Below, piece by piece: positions 20,870 through 31,560 of a DNA stretch of 64,000 bases (position 1 is its first letter; every line of letters starts with the position of its first letter). Position numbers and translations under genes: made by a program. This DNA is from Chamaea fasciata (Eukaryota; Chordata; Aves; Passeriformes; Sylviidae): positions 41,596,305-41,660,304 of the forward strand of contig JARCOQ010000004.1 of the NCBI GenBank assembly GCA_029207755.1. The letters run 5' to 3'. A model generated the notes under the pieces. That model was not told the DNA's origin, did not search any database, and saw nothing but the letters and a program-made list of their open reading frames with translations.

Positions 20870-23800
20870 ACTAATTTGTGTTACTATCCCTGGCATCTTG
20901 TAATGAAAGGGCTAAGGTTTAGTCCATATGAATTTTATTTGGCTTAAACCTAAATCTACTTAAAATCAATTATAAATAAAACTTACGGAGATTATTTGGG
21001 GCAGAGCAGACTTGAGGCTAAAAAGCATAGTAAAAATTCACTAAGTTTGTTATAGTTTATTTTTGCTATATTTTATGCTGCTGTATTTTACTGAAGATGT
21101 ACAAGGCTCATGAAGACAGTGAACCAAGATGTATTTAGCTACAAAAGGCACTTGTGTGAACATGGCATTAATTGAACATGGCATGACATTTTAAGATACA
21201 GCATTAGGAAAGCAGACACTAACAAAATAACTAATTTGACAACTCATTAAAAGTAGGAAACTTAAGTATGATTTACAGTTCTGTCAAGTTCACTGACCTT
21301 GTGTCAATGATCAAACATCTAACAATCACTAAATGCTGTATTATTACTTGCAAATGTCTCAAGTTTTATATCATTGCAGTTGCTGAGTGGTTTTCATTTT
21401 ACTGATTTGACAGTTTACATCTTTCTAACAGTGTCACTTACAGGACTTTACACTTGAAACTTCTGATTTGCCATTTGCCTTGTTTGATCATTTAGCACAA
21501 ATAAACCTTGTAGTTAAACCAAGTATGCTATTCCAGTTATTCACTTACTGCCTTGCTGGCAAAGGAATCATTGCTGTCACAAAGTTTGATTGCTGTGAAA
21601 TATTACAGCAATCTGTCCAGGCTCCACACATATACTTCAAATTCTGTCAAGCCTGCCTTGCCCTGGGGAATAAATTTTTCTTCTGAAGATAAATCTACAG
21701 TACTCTTGAAACAAGTGGTTGATGTGTTTATTTGAAAGTGTATTTCAAGCTCTGAGAAGTTTACATTCATATAGCATGAAATATTAACTAAGCATTTAAT
21801 TATGGCACTAAAATCCTACAAATCTGAATAGATGTCTGTTAAGCAGAACATAGAGTGAAAATTTACATTCATGAACTATATAAATGTCAGCTAACTGAAA
21901 ATCTGTAAAATAGGCCACTGTTTATGTTTAATTAATCTTCTAGATTTCTCTTGTAGTTTTTCATACAAGACTGTTCAGCAGTGAGATGAATCTTATACAC
22001 AGTACAAGCTTATGAGGAAGTTTTGTTCTTGGTACTTGCTATCCTGCTCTATTACTAATTAGCAATAAATTAAATTAATTTCACTCAAGTGAAGTCTGTT
22101 TTGCTTGCGGCAGCAATTCATAAACCATCTTCTGATCCATATCTTGACTCTTAGGTCTTTTCATTACATTTTCTAACTTTGTCCTGCAGAGGAGAGGGAG
22201 TGAAACAGCAGCTTGATAAGCACCTGAAAACCAGTTGAGTTCAACACCCCACTCATGTCAAAACCTGTGTGTCAATTTACAAAAACAGGTAAAAGTGTTA
22301 GTTTGTCAACGAACCTCTGAGACCAATGCCTACTTTCGGCTATTCCTGTTGAATTACATGAACAAGATTTTGAGTCTTAGAAATAAAACATACAAATTCT
22401 CAAGATTGAAAAAAAGTCAGTAAACTCTCTACTGCCCCAAGGAGGAAATTATAAACTTCTTCCTTTTGTTTGTTCTTAATGACATCTGTGACACTATTTT
22501 GTTAAAATCTTGTTTACTTTGTAGCTCTAATTCAAATTAAGTGGCAGACGATGGCTAAAGCAGTGTGGCCCAGGAGTTCTAGAAAAAATTTTGCTTCTCC
22601 TTTTCCATTGCATTTCAGGTCAGATTTTCATCAATACTAAGGTATTCTAACATTTTCCTAACAAATGAAGAAACTCTGGTGTATGATTTACCCTCTCAAG
22701 GGCCATGTGCAGAGAGATTTTTGACATCTCTGACAAAAAACTTGTCTTAGTGACAGAAATTACACCAAGACTGGTTTACATCCTAGTAGGGACTGAACCA
22801 CTTAACCTGTTTGTAACTCAACTCCTTGGCTGAGAAATGGAGAAAACCTTCACTGTTCCAAGGGATATTTAAAAGTTACACGTGATGAGGTGTAAACTAA
22901 ATAACAACTTTCTGGGAACAATTTGTGACAATGACTATATAGACGAACAGTGAGCAGTGAATTGGTAATTTTTTTGCTGTAAGGGAGGGTCTGATCATCC
23001 TGTGTGATCTGTAGATGCTTTTAGAACCAGACAAACTAATCTAATGTGTCACCTTCCCAGAATTAACTGGCATGCAGATTTTTACAGAAGCAGACGGTGT
23101 GTAAAGGAGGATTTGAAACCTCTCAGTCTGAGCCTTATAGTCTGGCATTTTAGGAAGGAGCTGCTTTGGTTCATTGTATATAGATTATTCTGAGCTGTGG
23201 AACAAGAAATAAAATTTTGGTAAACATTACTTCATTAGTCAGAGTGAAGTCTTCCATCTTTTCTTCTAATTTGAGGAGGACTACTCTTCTAGACTTTTAA
23301 GAAGAGTATGAATTTCATGAAGTATGATTTAAAAAGATGAATCATAAGACAGGAATAGGGCACAGATATTTCCATGTGACTTATTTTGCTTTTAGAGAGC
23401 TTATTAGAATCAAAAAATATTTTACTTGTCTTTGTTTCTCAAAAGCAAATTGGATATTACGCAACATAATATGGTTTGGTACAATGTTATAGGGAAAAAA
23501 AGAAATCTTTTTCTTTGCTTTTGATTAGAGAAAAAAAGGACACAAAAGCAAATTTTTTTCTTGCATGTGGAAAGAAAATAAACAGAATTTGAACTGCCAG
23601 GGGCTTTTTTTAAACTGCAGAGTACAGCAAATTACCTTTTTAAAAGTAAGTGTTTCAAAATCAAGAACCAAAATAGAGTGTCAAAATACAATTTCAAAAG
23701 TTGCTACCTAATACCTACCTATTATCTTTTTTTTAAAATACCTTAAAAATATTTTATTAGTTGAGATTTACTACATAAATAATTCAAACTAAAGTATTTC

Positions 23801-24211
23801 AACAGTCTCTGTCTCCATTTTTACTGGACTTCTCACTCAGTTAATCTGACTTTATTCAGCAAGGCTATTTACCACAGAAGAAATATATTTACTCTGTAGA
23901 TAACTGCATTACTTCCACTTTTTTTACTGCAAATTCAAGCTTCTTTATATTTCTCTTTTGACTTACAGTAATCCATTTTTATGATGCTCATTTTTCAATG
24001 GATTTTGGGGAAACCCTGTTAACAATTATGTAATGCAGTATAACATCAGTTTCCCTCACATCTCACATCTGTCCTACAGACCTTGTTAAAGTAGTTGTAT
24101 TTTTCCATGGCAAAAAGTAAAAGAACAGATCCATTCAGGATTGTTTTTCTGCTAGTTTTTTGTTTTGATAAGGAATTTGGCAAAGAGAAATGTAAAAATA
24201 CATTTCATTGA
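20870..24211. other. Unique AT-rich DNA, no gene seen
   Basis: No repeat family is recognised. There is a small direct repeat of GAACATGGCAT about 15 bases apart near 21157-21183. Frames at 21468-21735 and 22235-22423 are short and unrecognisable. The segment around 22090-22150 is somewhat richer in CpG and complex sequence. Confidence 0.55.
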
Positions 24212-24705
24212 ACCATAGAATCAAGAATGGTTTGGGTTGGAAGAAATCCTAAGGATCATTTACTTCCAACTGCCACGGACAGGGACATCTTTCACTAGAT
24301 TGCTCAAAATCACATCAGACCCTATCTTGAAAATTTTTGGGGGTGAAGCATCCACAATTTTTCCAGTCCTCACCATCCTCGTGATAAATAATTTCTTCCT
24401 AATATGTGATTTAAGCCCACCCTCTTTCAATCTGAATCCATTCTGGCTTGTTATGTCACTACACTCTTTTGCAGATAGTCCCTCTCCATTCTTTTTGGCT
24501 CCCTTTAGGTGCTGGAAGGCTGCAATTAGGTCATCCCAAAGACTGTTCTTCTCCAGGATGAACAATCACAATTCTCTCATTCTTTCAATATAGGAGAGGT
24601 GCTCCATCCCTCTGGTCACCTTGGGGGCCTCTTTGGGACTCACTCCAACAGGGCTCCTGTGCTGGGGTCCCCAGAGATGGATGCAGTACTCCAAGTGGGG
24701 TCTCT
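24212..24705 (-). mobile_element. CR1 LINE, reverse orientation, about 0.5 kb
   Basis: The plus strand shows the reverse complement of a CR1 3' half: ACCATAGAATCAAGAATGG and TTTGGGTTGGAAG at the left, then the counterpart of 'aacatccccaccagatc', the 'ataatttcttcctaatat' block, 'gctccctttaggtgctggaaggctgc', 'ctgttcttctccaggatgaac', and 'ccccagagatggatgcagtactccaagtggggtctc' at the right. It covers the end of the reverse-transcriptase ORF and the 3' UTR. Frameshifts and stops make it non-functional. The frames at 24237-24593 and 24260-24565 are products of this relic. Confidence 0.95.
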
Positions 24706-25509
24706 TTAGTTGGCTTCATTTAGACTTTCAGTTACTGAGAGTTTCTCTTGAAGAAAAAGTGCAGAACACTAAATCTAGAGTGTATGAGCTATACAGGAAT
24801 CCTGACTTCAATGCTATCCTAGTGGGCACAAGGTCTCTGTATTCTTTGGTGCACTATTGTCCGTTGCCCCCTCAAAATTCTGCAAAAGACTGGACTCCAG
24901 AAAATGGGCGATAAAATAAAATATCAGTGTATTCACTTTATTTAGTAGAATTAGCCTCCAAATGTGTTTTTTCCTGAAGTTGTGCTCATATAGCTGAATA
25001 TTCAGATTTCATAGTGTAGAATAGTAGAGATTTAAGTGATAACTTAAACTGCACATTAAACTTGCAAAAGAAATAGGAATGTTTAATTTTATGTTGTAGT
25101 GAATGTACTTAAGTGGCGTGTCTTCCTATGTAAAGTCAAAATGAATGAATAATTTAATGCTGAACTGTGCCAATGTCCATTAGACACTGGTGAACGAGAG
25201 TTTGAAAGGAAATGGGAGGCATTTAAACAGTAACTGTATTTACAAATACAGAAAACTATTTCTGCTATTCTGCAAGTGGTGATTTAATACAGCTATGCAG
25301 TCTGTTTATTCAATACCACATTGTCACCCTTCACTAAAGTATAGTAAAAAGTACAATCACTCTTTTTTTACCAAGAAAGCTGGAAAAGAGCTCAAATAGT
25401 TCATCCATTCAACTTCTGTTGTATAGAGCAAGTCCATCTGAACTAGCAATGTGAATTTGTCAAGAGAAGACCTGATGTAATTTATTGCTTTATAGATAGA
25501 CAAATAGAT
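24706..25509. other. Unique DNA, nothing recognised
   Basis: AT-rich sequence between the CR1 relic and the GATA array. I see no RNA gene or supported coding frame. Confidence 0.55.
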
Positions 25510-25556
<47 letters not shown>

Positions 25557-25557
25557 G
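25510..25557 (+). repeat. (GATA)12 microsatellite
   Basis: Twelve uninterrupted GATA units, preceded by imperfect GATA-like sequence from about 25494. Uninterrupted tetranucleotide arrays of this length are usually length-variable between individuals. Confidence 0.97.
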
Positions 25558-25829
25558 TAAAAAACAGTGGATACATTAAATGGGCAGCAAAAGAAAGGCA
25601 ATCACACCACTACCAAGCTGTCTTTAAACAGTATGGGTCTGCTTTTCTTCTCTGCATTTTATGGCTGTCACCACCTTTGTGTCCATTTGCACTCAGCCGT
25701 GGGGCCCGCTTTCATCCATCTTAACTGTTTCACTGAAGGGTGAGCATGTTTTGTAGGAGTCCCACTATGAAATACCTTTTTTATGCAGTATGTTCTCAAC
25801 TGATTTTTCCTTTTTCCTGTTTTTTTTTT

Positions 25830-25856
25830 GGGTGGGTGGGGTGGGGGGGGTGGGGG
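25830..25856 (+). other. Strong G-quadruplex motif
   Basis: G-runs of 3, 3, 4, 8 and 5 are separated by single T residues, which gives a short-loop motif expected to fold very stably. It is followed by G/T-rich sequence to about 25900. No promoter or gene start is visible beside it. Confidence 0.88.
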
Positions 25857-25885
25857 CAGGAGAGGTGATTTGTTTGGTTGGTTTG

Positions 25886-28393
25886 GTTTTGATTGATTGT
25901 TTGAAAGTTCTGTTTTCCTGTGTGGTCCAATTCTGCATGTCTGTTTGAAGAACTCGTCTATCTTCAGGTAGACATGTTTGGTTTTACCAGAAATTAGTCA
26001 CAAATGAATCTTCAATGTTATGCAGCATAAACAGAATTTCCCAGAACTGAGGAACATGTAGTAGTGAACCGTGTTTCTCATGAGTGTTCTTCCTCACAAA
26101 TCTTACAAGAATAGTATTTGTCATACAATTCAGTGTTGCTAAGTAAATATTCGTTTTGTTGTTTTGATAAGCCAGCATCTGACTTGCTTTTTTTTTTTTC
26201 ATGCAAGGTACCCTAATTGTGTATTATCTTTGCAAATTAGCAGAATGTTAATTAATTCTGTTCTGAATACCCACTTCACAACATTGTCTTTGGTTTTATA
26301 ATGATTTTGGTTATCAAAGTAATATTTTCATGTGATGCTAATACTGAAGAAAAATTTGCATGTTTTTTTTGTGATTCATCTGGAAAATGATAAAAGCATT
26401 CAGAATTATTCACAGTTATATATCTGAGTAACTAGAAAAACGTCCAGTTAGTTGAGGTAATAATTTTGCCTTGGTATTTGGAAGACCCTGTCCAAAATGG
26501 AGCATTTAAAATCATTGCTACAGAAGGCTGCCCAACCTTTGTTGTAAAGAGCAATTTGAAAAACTAGTATCTTGACATGCATGAAAAAATTAGCTTGTAT
26601 CTTGGAGTGGCTCTGAAAGACCATTTTAGTTTTCTTTTATTTAAAGAGGTAACAAGATACTGCTATCTTTAGTCACCATATCTTTATACATGTTCTTTTT
26701 CTCTTTTGCACAAACAAAATATATCTCAAGTATGTGATAGGTTTTATTTGTCTCAAAATGGAATTAGGAAAGCTAAAGCTGACGAGGTAAAACCTAATCA
26801 AAGAAAAAGCAGAAGAGTCACAGAGGAATGAAAGTCAGATTAAGCTCTGAAGCAGCAGGAGGAAGCTGCAGGAACAGTCATGTTGTGAAGTGCCATAATG
26901 AGTGGTGACACAAACAAAAAATAGTCTCCAGGAGTGGTGAGTGACCCCAAGACTTTTACTGAAGCACTGTAGGAGGATTCTTTCGAGTGACACTTTGTCA
27001 TATCATGAATTAGAAGGACGTCCATAGTTAAAGACTAGTTTCAAAAAGCAACAGGAACTAGATCCTGCAGAAGATATTTGCTACTTTCTCAGAAATATTA
27101 ATAGAGAAAAAGTTGTAAACACTGAAAAAGCCCTTTTCCCTGTTTTTTTCTTCACATTTTTGTCATCATGAGGAATTTTGTATTAGCACAGTTAGATGTC
27201 TCTGCAGAAGCAGTATTTTAATAGGTGCAAGATTTCTCAGAAGTGACACTTTGAGTCATAGAGTGAAAGTTATTCAGAGAATCAGACTCAGACAGTTAAA
27301 ATTTGCAAGCCTCTGAAGAAGAGATAAATTAATGGTACAGTTTAGAAAGGAAAAACTATTCAAATTCAATTTAAGAGAAATTGCTTGCTTCTTCTTCAAG
27401 CTGAGCTATTTGTTTTTCCCCTTTTGGTCAAACACTGAAGAGTGAGTATTTTGGAATCACTTTTAAAAAATAAAAAAAAATATGCTGGAATATTAATTTT
27501 TCATAAATAAAAAATTAGCACTGATCTCTGGAAAATATTTAGTCATCCATACAATGAACTAACTTTCATAATAAAAATGCTCATCTAGCAAAACAGATTT
27601 GCATCCAAAGTCACATCCACTGGGAGAGAAAACGACAAAGTTAGAAGCATTCAGTTAGCATATGAAAAAAAGGATATCTTTTTTCAGGAAATATCTCTGA
27701 GGGATAATTCACATTTTTGATTTTCAAAGTGATGGATTTATGAAAGAAATAAGAAGTCTTGTGCCACCATTTTCTCCTCGTCATCGTAAGTGTCAAAAGT
27801 GTGTAAGAATTTATGCTACTGATGCTAACACTCTGAGAGTGTTGACATGTTAAAACTTGTGTTATAATGCATTTTTTTTGATCCCGCATGGGTTGTACAA
27901 TTGGACCACTTGCTTAACTGATGCCATGAAATCAGTAGGAGTAGTCAGGAAAAATGTATATGGGATCACACAATACTTGATACTAAAGTTCTTATTATTC
28001 TTTTATAACTGTTATTTTGTCCAGGAAAATCTAAGACAAACCAATATTATGAAAATTAATTTTAGAACTCTTTATTTATTTCTGGTAACTCAGATGTTTA
28101 ATGAAGCTTTGGATGTTACATTTATAATCTAAAAAATAAATGCAAATACATTAAAATTTAGTGCAGGTTCAAAAATGTTGGCAATGTAATAGCTTTTATT
28201 AAAAATTGACTGCTACACTGAACTCATAACATGGTTCTACAATCCACTAATAAGACATATTTTTATGTTTTTTACTTCAGAATTTTTAATTTTGTATGTC
28301 TTCGTTATCCATTTGCAAATTTTCTGATGTCCACACAAGTGGAAATTAAAAAAAAAAACAAACCGAAGGGAGACATGACTGCAATTTTTTAAA
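25886..28393. other. Unique AT-rich DNA, no gene seen
   Basis: No recognisable repeat or gene. Frames at 25984-26202, 26840-27025, 27641-27889 (minus) and 27857-28132 (plus) show no known domain. The last is strongly AT-driven. Confidence 0.55.
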
Positions 28394-28841
28394 AGGTAGA
28401 AAGGAAGACCCAGGGAACTACAGACCAGTGAGCCTGGTAAGAACACAGGACAGATCCTAAGGCCAACAATGTTAAAGCAAGACAAGGTGGTCTTACACGT
28501 GGCTTCCATAAAAGTAAATTTTGTCTGACCACCTGGTGGCCTTCCAGCATGCAGGGGCTAAACAAGTTGACAGATGTCATATGCCTAAACTTCTGCAAGG
28601 CCTTTAACACATTCCCATATGAAACCTTCATGTCCAAAATGGATTTTCAGGGTGCAGATTTTCTGTGGGAGAGGAATTGGCTGGCTGGATTTGAGTGGAG
28701 CCTGTTGGCAAGCACTGTCCTTGGGTGGATGGGACCCCGGGGAACAAGGTCTAGCGGGTGGCACCCATGCCTGTGGTGGGAGTTTGGAACCAGATGGATT
28801 TTAAGGTCCATTCCAAACCAATCCATTTTACCATTTTGTGA
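28394..28841 (+). mobile_element. CR1 LINE relic with internal deletion
   Basis: The left part matches the CR1 reverse-transcriptase region: sequence equivalent to 'gaaggaagatccagggaactacaggccagt...cctcacc' and a frame reading DVICLNFCKAFNTFPYETFMSKM, a decayed version of the RT motif usually read as D-F-S-K-A-F-D-T-V-P-H. The right part is the 3' end ('gatggattttaaggtccattccaaaccaatccatttt'). The intervening RT sequence is missing, so the copy is internally deleted or rearranged. Both flanks keep the same orientation. The minus-strand frames at 28237-28637 are shadows. Confidence 0.9.
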
Positions 28842-28945
28842 GCTACAGAAATATTTTTATTGCAGTATGATCACTGCCTAAATATTGTTAGCATCTCCAC
28901 TAATACTAATAACAGTTTTCATTACTGTTTCTTTCTCCCTCTTAG

Positions 28946-28991
28946 TTTGCAGCAAGATGTCAGACAGGGGATGTCTTCGCAGACACATTAT
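28946..28991 (+). other. Exon candidate (46 bp), unidentified
   Basis: A long pyrimidine tract and acceptor (TTTCTTTCTCCCTCTTAG) is followed by 46 bases and a full-consensus donor (GTAAGTATG). All three frames are open: FAARCQTGDVFADTL, LQQDVRQGMSSQTHY and CSKMSDRGCLRRHI. I cannot assign it to a gene. It lies about 100 bp downstream of a CR1 relic. It could be a coding or untranslated exon of a gene spanning this window, a lncRNA exon, or chance. Of the plus-strand segments I checked, it has the best combination of splice signals. Confidence 0.3.
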
Positions 28992-30959
28992 GTAAGTATG
29001 ATTCCTCAAAGGGCCTGTGAAGAATTAATCAATAATTAAAGAAAGTCTTGTAGAACCTTTCTAAACAGATGTCTTACTAATATAAAATAGTTTTTAATTG
29101 ATCTTGTGATTTTTCTGAACACCATCCTGTATGGCAAGGATGTTCTTCATTCTGGTAGGACATCCTCAGAAAACATCTTTTCTCTGTGTGCCTCATAATC
29201 AGATTTACTGTAAATAGATCACAGTCAGCTGAGAAGTAAAGATTTAAAGAAGTAAAGATTTTTGTTTAATTTGCTCTATGGTTATTACAAACATAACAAG
29301 TCTGTACTTCTATTCACATAAAACACAGTTTTGTTGCTAAGCTTGCAGAAAAGCAGTATATGATCAGCCTATTCTGAAGATTCTTTTGTATTATCTAGAT
29401 TTTTTGCCCTAACAAACATTCCCCTCTGAAATTGACTAGAATAATTTATAGGCATCAGTGTAGTAGGTACAGGGATGTACCATCTGAGCACCCAGCAAAG
29501 ACTTAGGGAAGTAAGCAATGCTGCTAAGCAAGGATAGTTAATATATTGTTTTCATAAAAGTATTTTTTAAGCATAGTTCATATGTTTGGTTGAAAACACT
29601 CTGTCATGAATGAATCTTACTGCGTGTTTGCTAAGCATGTGCAAACATGGAAGGCTCATCTCCACGAACCCTCTTGCTGTAACTGATTGCGAGGTTTCAA
29701 AACAAAAACTCCTCAGAGGGCTCATAGTTACTAGAAGAGATCAAAGCACATTCTTATAGTACACACTAAAGAGAAATTAAAATATTTTATAGGATTCTTG
29801 GAAAAATAGGTTTCTCAGATCAAAAAAACCTGAGACTCAGCTGTGTGGAAGAGCTTCAAATTTATCTGAAATCTCGCAATAACTGTATTTTAACAACAAA
29901 CAATATCAGCAGGAAGATGTGCTAAGAACTGTTGCTATGCAGATAAAATGTATGGTACTTAAGGGTGTTGAAAACCATACAAAATTACCATCACTAAAAC
30001 TAATTTTACAAATTACGAATATTTGTACTGAAAGCTTGAGAAGTGATTTTAAATTATTCTTCATTGTATTTCTATTCTAAATGTGGCATTTGCTTCCCCT
30101 TATATCATCCTTCTTTAATCAAAGGTGCATTTATTTTCCTTTTTTAGCACTTGGCATGAGAGCTTTCTATGCCTGCTCATCAACTGTCATTTCTTGGCTT
30201 TTCAATTAATTGATCTCACCAGTTTACATCGCAAAAGTATTTTTCCTCTAATGTTCAGCAAATGTTTCTTCAGTTCTATTGCATAAGGCAGACAAATCTC
30301 ATTAACTTACTTGATTTGATTTGAAATCCTCATAGTAGTATATGTTTCTGCCCACTCAATACTTCAATGATAAAATGAAAAATAAAATCATTCTAGTTTA
30401 AGTAAAAGAGCTATATAGATATCCTTCTGCATTTAAGCAGTAGTATCTGAGTAGCTAAGACTCAGATAAAGAATGTAAGATGTAAACCAAATTGCAATAG
30501 GAGCATTTTTAGTTTGTTTGCAGGAAAATAAAAAAAGTCTGTCTAAAGATAGAAAATCAACAGTTTCTAAGCTATTTGGAATGGAGGAAGTAAGACATCT
30601 GGCTATGCAGAAAATGCATAGACTCTTAGAAACTAGAAAAACCCTTTGGAGTGGAAAGTGAGGAAAATTAACACAAGTAACTAACTTTTAGAGATACTAA
30701 GATAAAACCTACTCAGGGCTTTTACTCACACATTTATCATGGTTTCACAGAGTTTGAAAGAAGAACAATATAACAGGCAAGGGACTGAAAACAATACTCG
30801 GTGAACCTTTTCAAGCGGCTAGGTTTTGTGATCATTTGGTTCCTCTGTTCAGTAATGAATCTGCAAAGTTACTGCTGAAGTTGTCAGAAAGGAGAAAAGT
30901 TAAACCCCTATTTTTAAATAGTGAGCCGATGTCTCTTTATAACACAGTAATTAGCAACA
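28992..30959. other. Unique AT-rich DNA, nothing recognised
   Basis: No repeat or gene seen. Small CpG-bearing patches occur at about 29620-29700 and 30790-30860. Confidence 0.55.
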
Positions 30960-31560
30960 TGCTGTGCCCTCTGACTGACTCAAGCTGTTCCCATACGGAT
31001 CTCTAGGATGCCAGTTGCTTTTCTGCCAACCTGCAATTCTGCTAAGCAAGGACTCCCCCACGGCTGGTCTGGACACACATGCCACCCCCTCTCCAGCCTG
31101 GACATTGCCACCAGCCCACGGGAGAGAGGCTCTTGCTCAGAGTGTGTCCTCCTATCATACACCATGTACTGTGACCGGACACAATGGTCTTTCCCCACCC
31201 CATCAGTCCTAACTCCAAAACACTCTTTTTCCGTGCTTGCTGTTTGGGAACGCTGGGGTTTCTTGTTATTCCTTATGCCAGACCAATAGTGTTTTGTGTT
31301 TTTTCAGCTCTTTCTCCCACTTACCTCATTGCTGCCAGCTTCACTGGTGTGTGTGCATCCCCAGGGCTCAGCACCAGAGGCTGGCAGTGCTGCTCACAGC
31401 ATCCCTTCCCACCAAACAGGCTGCACACACAGAGCCACATCCTCACCGGGCACTGAGAGAGAAAGTTGGTGCAACTTCTGCCCGGCTGTCCCTGAGTCAG
31501 TCAGGTGTGAAAGACTTCTGAAGAGACAAGTGTCAGCAATCTGGAAAGAGTAGCACACCA
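30960..31560. other. GC-richer island of unknown nature
   Basis: About 600 bp with clearly higher GC than either flank, rich in CCC and CAG/CTG words. Five plus-strand frames of 65-94 codons and one minus-strand frame overlap here. Overlap of several frames reflects low stop density in GC-rich DNA and gives no single coding frame. I see no CpG island, since CpG is sparse, and no known repeat signature. It could be an exonised or lncRNA region, a very old transposon, or a GC-rich unique patch. Confidence 0.35.

Noticed and set aside
24237..24593. 118-codon plus-strand open frame
   Set aside because: It is antisense to a CR1 relic and explained by that element.
28549..28881. 110-codon plus-strand open frame as a cellular gene
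   Set aside because: It contains a decayed CR1 reverse-transcriptase motif and the CR1 3' end.
31008..31553. Several 65-94 codon plus-strand frames as a secreted or Ser-rich protein
   Set aside because: Overlapping frames compete equally and no start, splice or domain evidence favours one.
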